Counted from the stretch's first letter, positions 34,767 through 47,699 are shown. The stretch: DNA of 64,000 bases from Adenophora triphylla var. japonica (GCA_022495995.1 JAFEMH010001291.1:434001-498000), one strand, 5' to 3'. Numbers and translations are program-made. Notes: generated by a model not told the origin, from the letters alone.

Positions 34767-35690
34767 TGAGGATTTGGTGGGAGCAGCAAAGATGGGTTGA
34801 GATAGATCGACATGGAAATTTGATGGGATCAAATTCGGGCAACTGATCTGGATATATAAAAGTCATAAAAATGAAGAACAAAATAGGTTTATAGGTCTTA
34901 ACATGTGTAGACTGCATGCAATTGGCGTGTGGAGTACATGGAGCAATGTGCAGAATACGTGCAGTACAGCTTTTGTGCAAGGCAGATTTCGATACTTACC
35001 AGATTTCGTGTAGAGCAAATTTCATGCAGAATTTGTGCAGCAGAGATACATGGTTCATGCAATTGTAAGATGCAGAGGATGTTCAGAGGTAGAGGAGAAA
35101 CTCGGTCTCCGTGAGCAGTAGGTTAGCGAAGGTTGGTGGTCGTTTGCTAACTACAAGATATGAAGGATTACTCAAGAAGCTAACTTGGTAGCTTGGGGGT
35201 AGGTTATTGCACACCACATACAACACTTCCGCATGCGGATCCTGGAGAGGAGTCCTAGGTGCGAAGGTGGCAAAGCCGATGAGGCCACGTTGATTAGTGA
35301 AATTTGTCTCAAGAATTTGTTTGTTGATTGTAGGGTGATGGGTTCAAGTTGCAGCAATAGGAACACGAGGTCATTGACATCAACATGAACGGATCCACGG
35401 GAACTAGAGATGTGATCGGTTGCTTGGGAAACATGGAAGGACCAAGACCATGTATCACATTTTTCATAGATGGGTATTAGAAGACGAAGCGGGATGGTTG
35501 ATAGGAAGATCACGGGGGTGAAGACTCAATGCAAGGAATTTGGACAACATGTTGAAGACTCATTAACTTCAATTCTTCTTGGTGGTTTGGTGCAACCACA
35601 AAAAAGAATTGGCAACAATGATTGGATATCATTCTCAGGTGTAAGTTAGACAGAGGTAGTCACGGGAGTTGATTTGTCTCTAGGTGGGAG
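34767..35690 (+). other. Internal remnant of the copia-like element
   Basis: Lies between the nested insertion and the 3' LTR. Repeats of 'gtgcag' occur at 34940-35040. No ORF with a known domain. Ends in the polypurine tract taggtgggaga. Confidence 0.4.
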
Positions 35691-35692
35691 AT

Positions 35693-36397
35693 TGTTAGAA
35701 TTTGGAGACAAAGGGTAAACTTGGAAAGAAAGAGAAAATAATCAAAAAATGGGAGAATCATGGTCATGGTTGAAACCATGGGCATGCCATGAAGTTGGCT
35801 AATAGGTGTTAGAGACTCGGACAACAAGGATCACGGGCATGATTGAAACCATGGGCAGGCTATGGAACTAGATGGTCGAAATTCCTGGGAAACAACAAGG
35901 CTTGTCACACATCATACCTAATGCCACGCAGCGACCGTTGCCGCTATTTCTAGGTCGGGCATGTTTTATTCTAATTTCAGGATTTCTTCTCCTCAAAGGT
36001 TTAGGGTTTGTTCCTATGGTCCTATATAAACCAAGTGGCAACTAATATTATTGTGTACTAGAGAAATTAGTCAGATAGAATATTTGAGATTCACAAATAG
36101 ATTCAAAGACATCGATAGGTCTTTGGGGTGCCCTTAGGGGCATTCTATGGATTTCATAGGTTATTTCTATGGGTTTTATGGGTGGTGTGTGTTTACATAT
36201 AGAGAGTGATGATTCCTAAGGGAGATTGTGGGCTTTGATTCTAATAACACACATTATGATATTATTGAATATTCTGGCTTGGTAGCACCCCCAGATATAG
36301 TCTGTTCATCAAATGAACTGGGTGAACAAATCTTGTGTTTTTGTCTTTTATTACTTTCATATGAATATTGTTGCATGTTGTATCTATTCCTTGTATA
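35693..36397 (+). repeat. Right LTR of the copia-like element
   Basis: Starts TGTTAG after a polypurine tract. TATA box (ctatataaa, 36022-36030) in place for U3/R. At about 36398 a PBS-like ttggtataagac follows, a weak match to TTGGTATCAGAG, so the right boundary is tentative. Confidence 0.5.
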
Positions 36398-36664
36398 ATT
36401 GGTATAAGACAATTACTGCTTTTAAACCTCAAATTTTCCAGCACCCTCCACCATTTTCTTCTTAGGCAATGTCACACTATTTTCTTTCATCCTTCCGCTT
36501 GCGTTTTCTTCAGTGATATACTATCTTGGCCACCCGCTTCGATCAAATGTGCAACAAACCAATAAACTCTCTCCGTCAACGAGATCTAGCGCAAACTTTG
36601 ATCAAATCTCGGTCATTGTTGAAGGCCCCCTTTTCCTGTCGTGGCCTCATCGATTTATGAAAAC

Positions 36665-38017
36665 TAGAGCTGTCAAAATCGAGCCCGGCCCATAGCCCAG
36701 CCCAGTCCAGTCCAGTCCACCCGATTCTTTAAGGGCCTGGGCCTCAAATTAGAAGGCCCAAAAAATTGGGCCTCTTTGTCCCGGCCCGGTAGGGCCGTGG
36801 ACTCATGCGACCCAAACATGAAAAGCTGAAAAAGTCCAGCCCGACCAAATAGTTGACAAAGTCAACACACTCAAAACTTAATTAAAATAATAATAATAAA
36901 TATGAAAATTATTATATGGTATTTGTAATTATATATATATTAGATATCATTTTCTAGTCAAGATTGAACATAATTTATTTTTTTGATATTACAACAGAAC
37001 TAAGAGTTCTATTATTGCTAGCAACTTAATAAACTCTGAATGATACAGAAAATTTCTTAGAATAATTTTATTGATGTCCAATGTGTAAAACCTTAAAACA
37101 TATAAAGAAAACATATATTTCTGGGACATACAAAAATATACAGAAGAGGAGATGATACCTTCTTTACAAGTAGTAGTTCTCGTAAGCGAAGCTCTCCCAG
37201 CATTGCAATATTGGTTAATTAGCCTCGAGAAGGAGGATTAATAGAAATAGAAGGAAATGGCCCAAGAAGTCCAGACGGCACTGTCCATTTTCCAACAGAA
37301 AGTTCCTGCGGATGGGTCAACTTTGAATAATAAACTATTTTGATTGGTAGAGAACCAGCCTATGGGACACATATGGTTGGAAATCCCTATGAGTCTAGTT
37401 TCATACGCTTCAATCGGGTTGTCGTTTGGGTTTGTCTAGAATGAGTTATGTCTGTTTAGCTAGAAGGTGTCAGAATATTTCGAAAATCTGCCAATAAATG
37501 TCTTTTGATGTTCTTTAAGTCTTTACAAATGTTTGGGGGTTATTCATGTATTTAGAGTCAATGTTCATGAGTCTTTGAGGTCTAGAAAGTTGTATGAATA
37601 AATGGAGATGGTGTAATGGCTCCTATAAATAGAGCCTTCTTGTGTGTACTTGGGCAGTGAATTTGGAAGTAATAAAACACATATTTTGAGTCTTTTAAAG
37701 TCTCTACAGAATAAGGATTTCTTCTCCCCCGCTCTTAGCCTTTGGTGGATTCCTAAGGTGATGAGTTTGTCCCAAACATGTGGTGGATTCCATTAAGTGA
37801 GGGATTTTTATTGAGTGTTCCTTGTGTTAACTCCTAATTCTCCACTTACCGGCATCACTTAACATATTCATTAGGCCCATAGGCCGGAGGTCCGATGTTC
37901 ACATGGGTCGGACTTGACTTTTACTAGGCCCACTAATGTTTAGGCCTGACCCGACCCGTCATTAAGTGAAACTCTGTGGGCTTGGGTCGGTTTGGCCCGA
38001 CCCGTTTGACAGCACTA
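36665..38017. mobile_element. hAT-like element with TSD ATGAAAAC
   Basis: 1353 bp. TAGAGCTGTCAAAATCG at the left pairs with GACAGCACTA at the right; ATGAAAAC is duplicated at 36657-36664 and 38018-38025. Both ends are rich in GGCCC/GGGCC. The middle (about 36955-37870) is different: it has a TATA box (tataaata, 37623-37630) and an AATAAAAC 40 bp later, so it may be an inserted solo LTR. No transposase. Confidence 0.75.
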
Positions 38018-38227
38018 ATGAAAACAGAGGACATCAACATAGCCGCTAACTCAATATTTGCTTCATTTTTATTTGTTTGTTATTGTAAGTAATTCTCGGT
38101 GATGACAAAATTTTATTCTCTTTTAACCTAACTATGATTTGTTATATTTATATATTGGAAAAAATACAAAAAAAAAACACTCAATTATTGCTCTTTTGTG
38201 GATTTTACCACCAAACTAATTTTTTTT

Positions 38228-38820
38228 AGTAGGTCTCCGGAGAAACGCGTTTCTCCATAAGTTATGGAGAAACGTGTTTTTCTAAAGGTTCTGGATATCA
38301 GTCTCAAAGGTTCTGGATATTCAGAACCCTTTGATCATGATATCCAGAAGTTATGTTAGAATGGGACCAACACATACCAACTTTCTGGATATCAGCTTAA
38401 ATAGATTCTGGATATCACTTTCAAAGAGTTCTGGATATCAGTCTCAAAGGTTCTGGATATCCAGAACCCTTTGATCATGATATCCAGAAGTTATGTTAGA
38501 ATGGGACCAACACATACCAACTTTCTGGATATCAACTTAAATAGATTCTGAATATCACTTTCAAAGAGTTCTGGATATCCAGAACATTTAATATTGATAT
38601 CCAGAAGCCTTTCAAAAGGTTCTGGATATCCTTTCAAAAGGTTCTGAATATCACTTTCAAAGAGTTCTGGATATCCAGAACATTTAATATTGATATCCAG
38701 AATTGCCCAAGCCAAGGCCATGGGCCAAGGTCATGGCCAATACAAAATTTTTGGATATCCTTTCAAAAGGTTCTGGATACCCGTTTCTCCATAACTTATG
38801 GAGAAACACGTTTCTCCCTA
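38228..38820. repeat. Palindrome-rich array of TTCTGGATATC units
   Basis: Over a dozen TTCTGGATATC units occur in both orientations, including the perfect 20-bp palindrome GGTTCTGGATATCCAGAACC at 38449-38468. A block of about 130 bp is duplicated (38302-38430 and 38432-38575). The array is bracketed by GGAGAAACGCGTTTCTCC at 38239 and an inverted partner at 38780-38816. Frames across it are not genes. Confidence 0.75.
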
Positions 38821-38942
38821 GATTTTGAATTTTTTTTTTTTTGTATCCAACACATCCAACTTTATTTTTTTTCATTCATTAGCACTATCACTAACAAAGT
38901 TAATTTTTCTAAGCTAAAAACACTCAATTATTTCATTTAAAA

Positions 38943-39905
38943 TTCTATTTTTTATTAAAAAAAAACTAGAATTAACATTAAATAATTAAAAGTTTTACTA
39001 ATTTTTCTCAAATTCAGGGGAGTACGGCTTATTAGTAGAGCTGTCAATACGGGATGGCGGGGCGAGCTGGAAATACGTCAACCCAACCCATCTTGGGTTG
39101 GTGGGCCAGGCGGGCCAATGCGGGCCAAGCCAATAAATGAAATTTTATCATGAACTAGAATAGCATTAATTAGCTTAATCAACTTTGTTTAATTTTTAAT
39201 AACAGTGATAAAAAATCTGGTTCACCTTTTTGCAGCATGCAATAAAAGGTTGCTATTTCATACAACAGTTGTTTTTAAAAACCACCTGAACCTGAAATAT
39301 TTCCACCAATATATAATTATCGTGTTCTTCAGCATGTTTGGTAAATTTACAAATAAAAATATGCAGATAAGAAGTGGAATGAAGGTCATAAAAGAACAAG
39401 TTGTGCCTGTAATATTATATGTTACTTGCGGCTAGAGCTGTCAATACGAGCTGGCGGGCCCAACCCGCCAAAACCCGTCACTAAGCGGGGCGGACCCAAA
39501 TTCCCGGCGGGCTGAAAATACGTCAACCCAACCCACCCCTATTGCATGGCGGGGCGGGCTGGCCCGACGGGCTTAACCCAAATTGACGGCTCTACTTATT
39601 AGTCACTACTTTCTTACTACTAAAAAATGCCCCTATTATAGGTCTCGACTGAAACTGACCGAACCAAGAACAAAAAATCGGCCACTGATGACTGAAAAGC
39701 TTTAAAAAGCGTTCACAAGTGGCCAATTTTGTGTTCTCGATTTGGCCAGTTTCGGCCAAGAAGACCTGTAATAAGGGCATTTTTTTTAATTTTTTAAGTA
39801 AGAAAGTAGTGACTAATAAATGTGTTCCCCTGAATTTGAGAAAAACTGGTAAAACTTTTAATTATTTAATGTTGATTATAGTAAAAAAAATTAATTAAAA
39901 ATAGA
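38943..39905. mobile_element. Long-TIR fold-back element, split by a hAT insertion
   Basis: The left arm (about 38943-39035 and 39603-39690) is the inverted copy of the right arm (about 39710-39905), including aacattaaataattaaaag, ctcaaattcaggggag and tcactactttcttact. The arms almost meet at about 39690-39710. Long arms with little loop suggest a Mutator-like fold-back MITE; the family is inference. Confidence 0.7.
39036..39594. mobile_element. hAT-like MITE with TSD CTTATTAG
   Basis: 559 bp. TAGAGCTGTCAATACGG pairs with AATTGACGGCTCTA. CTTATTAG is duplicated at 39028-39035 and 39595-39602. A second start-like TAGAGCTGTCAATACGAG at about 39434 suggests a nested or duplicated end. Related to the element at 36665 by the TAGAGCTGTCAA end. 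No coding capacity. Confidence 0.85.
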
Positions 39906-40139
39906 CTTTTAAAGCAATACTAATTAAACAAGATATTGATAAAGCAAACTGCACATTTTACTAATAAAATATGGATAAAGCATTACACAAACTTAATGTC
40001 AACAAAACAATAGCAACATAATATTATCAAAATATAGATAAAGCATTACACAAACTTAATGTCAACACAAACTTAATATTAACTAACACAATACTACTAA
40101 TGTCAATAATTCCATAAAAAATAGGTCTACAAGTCAATG

Positions 40140-41640
40140 TCATCTTGTACCACCAGAAGTCGAAGCCCTATGTTGATCAGATAACACTTGTGTTTCCATA
40201 AATGCTCTAATCATGACTTCCATAGCCTCACGTCCACTAACTGAGTGATCTTCATTCATCCATTTTTCCACGAGTGGTAACATCACCATTCGACAATTCG
40301 TTAACATTTCCCATGCATTTGGGTTACAAACTTCTGTCGTCCTCATAACTGTGTGAGAACTTGCAGCAATGGGGTGAACAATAGGATGAAAATTATCCAA
40401 GTACCATTCTAGATAATCATCAGCGGTCTCTTGTGGTACTCATCATCGACCCCCATGTTGTCGTTACATGAGATTTCTAAGACCAGAATTCTTGTGCATA
40501 CATGACAAAACCTGTCAAAGTCTTCTTATCTTTTCTTATCCAACCTACTGCAAGTGGACTAGGAGGTATTGTTTGCACGTAACCAAACTGTCTCAGGACA
40601 CAGTCGGGAAGATGTGGCTCGATGATATCTCCAACAACTATAGTTCCATAATATAGAGCAATTTTAGGAAGTGGGTGTTGGTCGTCTTTGATACATTTAT
40701 TCATACGCCTCCATAAAACCTACCAAAATAAACATAAAAAATTAAGAACGCATGTTTTAATTTTGAAAAGCGAAGACTCTCCAAAGACTACATAAATATA
40801 CTTACATTTGTGTCCTTAGTATGTCAATATGTTGTCTCTTAGCCTACAGGGAGGAAATTGTTGGTGATTGCCCCCTCGGTGGTACCCACTTTAATGAGGG
40901 TGGTAAGGAAGGAAGATAAGAGTTGTTAAAACTTAAAACCACACCTAAAATCAGGAAACCTTTCATAAACCCATGCATGCATGACATATATGTAATTATG
41001 ATAAAGTCATTTTTAAAAAGTGGTATAAACACAATACTCATTCAAATAAACATGTACGTGCTTTCAATAAAGTCAAGTACCCGGAAATTTGTTTACATTC
41101 CCACTTTGATCCTTTTTCGAGTTGTCGGTAGAGATAAGTTAACGCTACAGCTCCCCAGGCATACATCCCAATTGCCTCCAAGTCTATGAATAAATCTAAA
41201 TAGCTCGCACTTACAAGGTTCCCGGTCTTATCCGCAAATATCGAGCAACCCAATAAGTATAGAAGGTAAGCCCTCATTTCCCTCTATGCTTTACACGGGT
41301 CATTAGAAAACACGTTGAGTGAGAACTTAGTTCTCAGTCACTCAAGATTTACATTTGAACCCTTCTCCGGCATTCCTTCTTTAGCTACTTTTTTTGTGAC
41401 CCCCAAAATTTCAACAACATTATCAAATGACCGATGAGAATAAGCGGGATTGTCAATAACCAGTTCACCTGTAACCTGAAGCTTCGTAAGATGAAACATG
41501 TCCTCTAGAGTGATGGTCATCTTCCTAAATGACATATAAAAACTATTTTTTTTCGGGTGCCATCACTCGACAAATGCATTCACCAATGTCTTATCACATT
41601 CTCATAAGCTCCTTGAGGTATGCAAAGAAGATCGGATTGT
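40140..41640 (-). pseudogene. Decayed plant-mobile-domain (PMD) gene
   Basis: Minus-strand pieces follow the order of the plant mobile domain (MAIN and MULE-linked proteins): TLVNAFVE (stop) WHPKKNSFYM near 41570, then MTITLEDMFHLTKLQVTGELV (41535-41460), then LYLLGCSIFADKTGNLVSASYLDL with YAWGAVALTYLYRQL (41277-41100), then ALYYGTIVVGDIIEPHLPDCV (about 40650) and a C-terminal piece (40400-40140). Stops, frame changes and possible introns separate them. The role of PMD proteins is only partly known (chromatin silencing for MAIN; passengers in Mutator-like elements). The upstream part may have been separated by insertion of element B at 41716. Confidence 0.65.
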
Positions 41641-41715
41641 GATACAATAATTCGGAACTCCACAGACAATATCCCCCACTCCAATTCCTATTGTTTCATT
41701 TTTCTAATGTGGTTA

Positions 41716-43441
41716 TGTGAGTACCCCGACCCGAACTCATGTTTTGGGTCCACTTTCCTTGATTTTTGGGCTCATGTACTTGCTAAAATGCAATTTGAGT
41801 CCAATTATCCAATTGCCCACTCAACCCATTGGGCCTGCCATCCATTCGGCCCAACTGTGCCATAAAGCTGTACACTGTCGTCTGACATAGGATGACACAA
41901 AGGTGGTTTAACTCCCTCTGTCGGACGACAAAGGACGTTCCATCAGCCTGCCTATAAATACAAGGCATGGCTGATCATTTTAGAAAACTCTAGAGGGGAC
42001 TGGCTGGGAGGATCTTAGTAAGGGGGAAACTCTGTCAAAATAGAGTCTCATCCTCTCTCTCTCTCATACACATACTCACCTCCCTCCTCATACATATACA
42101 TACCCAAGCCAAGATCCAAAGAAAACCTTCCTTCTTGGTGTGTTGAAGGGGTAAGCACCATACTATTGGTGTTCTTACCTTGTGGACTATAATAGGTAGC
42201 CACTAAACCCTCTCTCTCTCTGATTAACTCTTGCATACATCTATATCATCTTGCATGCTTACTTATTATGTGAAATATTCAGGGTTTTGCATGATAAAGG
42301 TGGTAGAGAGGTGAATCTTCCATATTCACTTCTCCCCACCTCAGATCTGAACATTTGGTGACATTAGCACCATTAAAGTTTGAATCTTTATTAGTTTCCA
42401 TTGAGTTAGGAGGTGATGGCTACACAAAAATGGCCATAGATATGTGATTCATCACATTTGGCCATTAAAGCCATGTGATCCTCCCATAATAATCACGTAA
42501 TATTACTTTTTTGCTGCTTTTAGTTAATAAATATAACTTGGTTTGCTTTGGGAACAAGGGAAAATCAACCAGGCTGAAGGGCACTGAAATAGGCTGCCTA
42601 TGTCGGACGACACAGGACTCTCAAGAGGTCCTGTGTTATACGACATAGAGTTCCCAGAAGGCTGTAAAGCTTTTCTTGGACTTCAGATCTATCAGGATTG
42701 ACCCCCCCTTTGTAACTCTTTAAGTAGTTTTGGCCCATTAGCCGCTATTTGGAGTGTCTAAGGTCTTTTTGGATGCGATCCATTGATGGAGGCGGTTTGC
42801 CATGTGACATAGACAACTTCGGATGTTCTATGTCATATGACATCCGTATCATTAAAAGTCAATCTTGACTTTGTTCGCTCTAATCAACCCCAAACTGAAC
42901 TTAGACCCTAAATAGTGTCTTTTCTTATTTAAAATAAAGTGGTTCCCAATCCAGAGCAGCCTTATTGTTGTAAGGGACAATCTGACCATGAGGCCTTATG
43001 TCGTCCGACATCCCCTTCATGGGAAGTCCTGTGTCGGACAACATCAGAGCTTCCTGAGCAGACTGTCTCAGCCTTTTGCCTTGTAATACAAGTCTTCATA
43101 TGTGGAGGGTATGGCCCCCTATCATGGCTCACAAGTTATATCCAGTCTCTATACCATCAATGAAATTCCAAATTTGCATGCCTTGCTTATTGACACATAT
43201 TTCACACACATTTTGAATGATTATAACTGTCTAAAGTTTGATTGAAAGTCTCAAAAGAGGCGTGTTGGGTGAACTCTCAAGTTCTTTCTAACACGTAACC
43301 AGACCCCCCGAACTCAAAATCTCTTTAAAAATAGGTTTCTCAATGTTTTCCTTTAAAAACGGTGTGGCGACTCCCAAACTTTTCAAAATTCAAGAGATAA
43401 ACAAACAATCTTTCTTGATTTCTTCGGAGGCCGTTCATTCA
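41716..43441 (+). repeat. 5' LTR of element B (1726 bp)
   Basis: Starts TGTGAGTACCCCGACCC and ends CGTTCATTCA. TATA box (cctataaata) at about 41951-41960. Several copies of the near-palindrome TGTCG(G/T)(A/C)CGACA and decayed forms lie at about 41878, 41920, 42602, 42645, 42830, 43000 and 43035. Confidence 0.9.
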
Positions 43442-43442
43442 G

Positions 43443-43460
43443 TGGCGACTCCGCTGGGGA
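43443..43460 (+). other. Primer binding site of element B
   Basis: TGGCGACTCCGCTGGGGA one base after the LTR. As I remember, this fits tRNA-Arg, the primer named for Ogre/Tat elements. It looks undamaged. Confidence 0.85.
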
Positions 43461-45051
43461 CGACATTGAAAAACTTTTTTTTGGAAAAAATGAAGACGAT
43501 ACTTGGTATATAGGTGGAAACCATTAACCTTCTTGTATCGCTCTCTAACCCGGGGCTTGGGATAAATTGTGGTCTAACAATCCCACGTACCAGTATCATT
43601 CTTCTCTTTTTTTGAAAAGAAAAAAAAAGTTTTTCTTAAGAGGGTCTAACTTTCTTTGAATCAACTTGGACAATTTCCTCATTCTCCTTGTGTGTGAATT
43701 GTGTCATTTTGTGTACTCTTGTGTGCCTTGCCATGTTTCTGTGCCTATATGCTCTATATGTTTTGGTATGTGGCATCTTTGGGAGATAGGGCTTCCCTCT
43801 TGCTATCAGGACAGGGCAGGATGATTCTGGAATACAGCTGCTGGTAGTCTCAACATTTAGGGCAGTCCCCTTTTGTCGTGCTTTGGATTCATTCTCTTGT
43901 TTTTCCTTCTTTGCATATTGCATATAAAAAAAAACAACAAAAAACAAAAAATCTTTTACAAAAAAAAAAAGCAAAAAAATATTTTCCTAGAAAATACCTT
44001 CACACTACTCGCACGCTACCCGCACATAGAGTTAGAACCCTAGAGTGTACGGACGGCATCGCGAACGGTGACGTGTTTCGCCTACGTTTGAGCGCCTGAA
44101 GTCCTCCTAGCCTGTGGAGTCAGCCAACACTTGTCCGTGACACACTTTCTACCGTGACCGATTGGTTTTTGGCCAATACTTTTCAAAACATTTTTCAAAC
44201 TCGGTTTTCAAAATTTTCTCACAAAGTCCGAGTCTTATTCCATCTACAAAATCTTGGCATACTTTCCCTCTTCATGCCGGAATTACGACGTAACTCAACG
44301 TAAGTACACGTCAAAACCTTGACATGTCCCAATGTAGGTACATGTTAATTTCTCGACTTGACTTCGCAAGAGGTCATGACGCATTTTCGACATGTGCCAA
44401 CGCGAGACCATGTCGAATTCTTGACACGTACAAACGGAAGGTTATGCCGAAACTCCTCCATGAAGCGACGAGAGGACATGCCAGATTTTCGACTCGAAAA
44501 GAGGAGAGGTCGTGCCGAGTTTTTCCAGGATTTTACCTGCAAACTGCGGTCTCGTACGTTCAAACGTACTTTCGACCCTCTCTCCTCTCGAGCCTAAACG
44601 TTGACTTAGACTTGGTTTTGAAAATCTTGAGTTTGACTTGTTTTGACCTGTATGCCCATAGGTCCGTTCTCCCTTTCGATTGGTGGGTTCCACGTGCCCT
44701 ATAGGACCTCTTCCGGGATTGTCCGTCCCGGAGGTGCAATACAGGTGAAATACAGGGGGTCTATAGACGTAGTGATGGAACCCACTGATCCAGGAATAGC
44801 GTAGAATGCGAAAAAGAAGGTGTCCCCCTTTTCCAACCATTCCTAGGATTAATAAAAATCATTTTTATAAAAAATATAAAAATGTAAAAAAAAAAAGAAG
44901 AGCATATGCATGAGTCCGTCCTAAGCCTATCCTCTCCCCTACCTAAAACCGTTCTCTCCCCCTTTCAGCGAGCAAGTATTGGGTCAGATTTTCGGGTGGT
45001 CGGTTAATCAGTCTCTCTCCAATCAGGGGTTCGTTTCCAGCAGTCTCAGAG
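43461..45051 (+). other. Untranslated leader of element B
   Basis: 1.6 kb without a coding frame of note. Around 44280-44520 short phrases recur with wobble ('gacatgtcccaa', 'gacatgtgccaa', 'catgtcgaattcttgacacg'), a decayed local repeat. Possibly contains packaging signals; nothing specific can be shown. Confidence 0.5.
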
Positions 45052-47699
45052 ATGGCAGATTCACAAGTTTCAGCGGGTTCGGGTCCGAATGTGAGTGTTG
45101 ATCCAGCTCAGAATCAGAATGTCAGTCAAGATATAGGGCCAGATCAGGGTCAGAATGCGGGGCCGAACGTAGCTCTGAATGCCTTTCCTAGCAGTGGTTA
45201 TGGCATGGGCCCTCACATGACACCCCCGGGAAGTCCGTTTGTTAGCCCTCACCCAGGTTTCAACTTCTCTCAGGAAGCTTCTCTCCGTGCCGCTCTCGAA
45301 GCCTCTCGCGCCCATGAGGAGGCCGGTTGGGCTCGCTATGTCGAAGTAATGCGCATGCAAGGCATCACCATTATCCGTCGCCCCGATGGGTCGTATGAAG
45401 AAATCAGGGAAGAGCCCGATGTTACTATCACCGACACTGGTTTTGTTCCCCCATCCTCACCTAGGCAAGGCTTTCACAATGTGCCCCCACCAATCTCCTA
45501 TGGTGTGCCTAGCTCTTTCCCGATGTCGACTCATGGGAGTACGTCAAGACCTCCCCCCATCCCAGTATCTACTTATGGTGGGCAATACGTGCTGAAAAGC
45601 GAATTGAGCTCCTTCCCAAAGGTCAGTGCTCAGGACCAGTTTGTGTTTTATCCCCAGAATCAGCTTGGGCAGAGTCAGCAGCCTAGTGGTGTCAACCAGG
45701 AGCAGTTTGGGTATGTTCAGAATCAGTTTGGGGCTCAGGGTCAAAGTCCGTATGGCAACGCGGGTCAGCCTGCCAACCCAGCCTTTGGTGGTTAGTTTGT
45801 TGCTCCTCATGATCAGTCCAATCAGCAGCAGAACGGGTATCGCATGTCAGGAAGCCAGATTTGCCAGGATCAGCTCCCGCAGCATCCACAACCCCAACTC
45901 CAAAGAAACATCCCTCAGCCTGCAGTTTGTCCTCCTCTCACCCAGCATCTGTACGGTTCCACCCCGTATTCAGCTCCGTGCATCAGTATCAAGTCCCCTA
46001 CCCATGGTCAGGTCGGAAGCCAGTCAGTGCAGTTTGGGCCCCAGAATCCCGACGTTCAATTTAATGGTTACGACATGTACGGGAACAGGATCCCTAGCCC
46101 AGTTGGCTTAGTGGACAGCAATGTTAGCGTGCCTAACACTTTTGGTCTTCCTCCGGCTGCTTTGCCTATCAGATCCACGCCAGGTTTTTCAGTGCCATCC
46201 TCGACAGTAGCTCCGACTGTAGGGCAACCCCCATCTTTCGAGGTTTCAAATCTAAAAGAAGAGCTGAAGTATGTGAAAGAGCAATTGCACAAGAAGACTT
46301 TTGGGTCCAGCATGGTCAATTCCGTAGAGCTCAAGGACTCTAAGGCCCTCCCAAAGAATTTCAAGATGCCCCCCATAACTAAGTTTGAAGACTCCACATG
46401 CCCTAAAACTCACATGAACAGTTACATCATGTCTATGGGTGCCAAAGGGGCCACCGAGGAGATGCTAGCCCTTTACTTTCACTTGTCTCTTGATGACTCT
46501 CCTTTGAGATGGTTCCTAAGCCTTAAACCGGAAGCAAGGGCTACGTGGTCCCAGATCAGTGATGCTTTTTTGGACAAATACAAAGGAAGTGTCGAGTGGT
46601 ACACCACTCGTAGTGACTTGATCGGCACCATCCAGAGGCACGATGAGTCCGTAACAGACTTTTATAAGAGGTGGAACAAGAAGCTTAATGAGTTGGTTCA
46701 CCCAATTCCCCTCTCTGACGAGAAGTCCATCTTCCTTTCATGTGTCAAGCCGTCTGTCAGGGAAGCCATTGGCCGGGGATGCTACCCGAATCTGCGAGAA
46801 ATGGTAAGTGCAGGGGCTGAAAGTGAGAATGCTACCTACTCCATCGTTCCAACTCCTGTTCTTGGTAATGCTCCAGCTCCCCGCTATCGAGTTCCAAGCT
46901 CTGCCCTGTTGCTTCGAAAGGCAAAGAAACTGTGGTCTCTAACACCGTCAACTACATTCAAGGGGAGAACAATCAGTCACCCGGCCGCGGTGGAGGACGG
47001 CCTCAGAGGTCGAAATATGATGATTTGGGGATGCCGCTCGAAGAGGTATTTGACAGTTTGGTGAGGACAGGAATGATCAAGACTTTGGAAAACTACCCTT
47101 CCCCTAACACCCCGGGGGTGGATCATAACTTGAAGTGTCGTTACCACCAGAATTTGGGCCATACCACCAACAGTTGTTTTACACTGAAGAAGATCGTTCA
47201 GGGTCTGATCGACCAGCGCAAGATTGAGAAGCCGAACGTCGTCACCAATCCCCTTCCCAACAATAACAACAGGGTCAACATGATCGAGTTTGTCAATGTC
47301 ATAGAGTTTGGTGAGGCTAGTCTCAACGAGGGTGTGAGTGAATTTGAGGCTATTGTGCCCGCAAACAATGATGTAATCAATGTTGATGATGAATTGAATA
47401 CTCATTTCTGCTATATGTTGTCTTGGGATGATATTCGAGTCGGAGCAAAACTAGCAAATGATGTCCAGCGTGATAACACTTCCCCCGATTCTCAATCTAC
47501 TCCCCTCACTTGGGAAGAGATTAAGCGCGCCGCAAATTCAAGCTCGGCAATCACTGTTAATCAATTGCGACAAGCAGCTTGGCCGTATGCTACACAAGGA
47601 CCTCCGTTGAGTTGGTCAGAATTAAAAGCGACTGGTGCAGATCACGACAAGGACCAAGAAGCTGAGGTAAATTTGCTCACCAGGTCAGGTAAAATGTAA
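45052..47699 (+). pseudogene. gag of element B, broken
   Basis: The ATG at 45052 opens a Q/G/P-rich N-terminus. TAG at 45793-45795 interrupts it, and the same frame resumes through the gag core (45844-46900; ALYFHLSLDDSPLRWFLSL near 46470-46525 and FYKRWNKKLNEL near 46660-46695). Near 46905-46930 the frame changes, and 46932-47699 continues with a zinc-knuckle-like CRYHQNLGHTTNSC (about 47137-47178). TAA at 47697-47699 ends this frame. Further stops and a frame change separate it from pol (47700-47964). Confidence 0.85.

Larger units (their letters stand above)
26189..36397 (+). mobile_element. Remains of an older copia-like LTR element, split by a nested insertion
   Basis: About 200 bp starting 'aagaatttggagacaaa' near 26189 recur at 35693 (TGTTAGAATTTGGAGACAAA) in direct orientation. 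A polypurine tract (taggtgggaga, 35681-35691) precedes the right copy, the usual copia arrangement just before a 3' LTR. Between them lies the gag-only element 26575-34761, then about 925 bp of internal remnant. No reverse transcriptase or integrase is left. Right boundary tentative. Confidence 0.5.

Noticed and set aside
38491..38875. Minus-strand repeat proteins in the GGATATCC array
   Set aside because: Their periodicity comes straight from the DNA repeat; the frames are short and broken.
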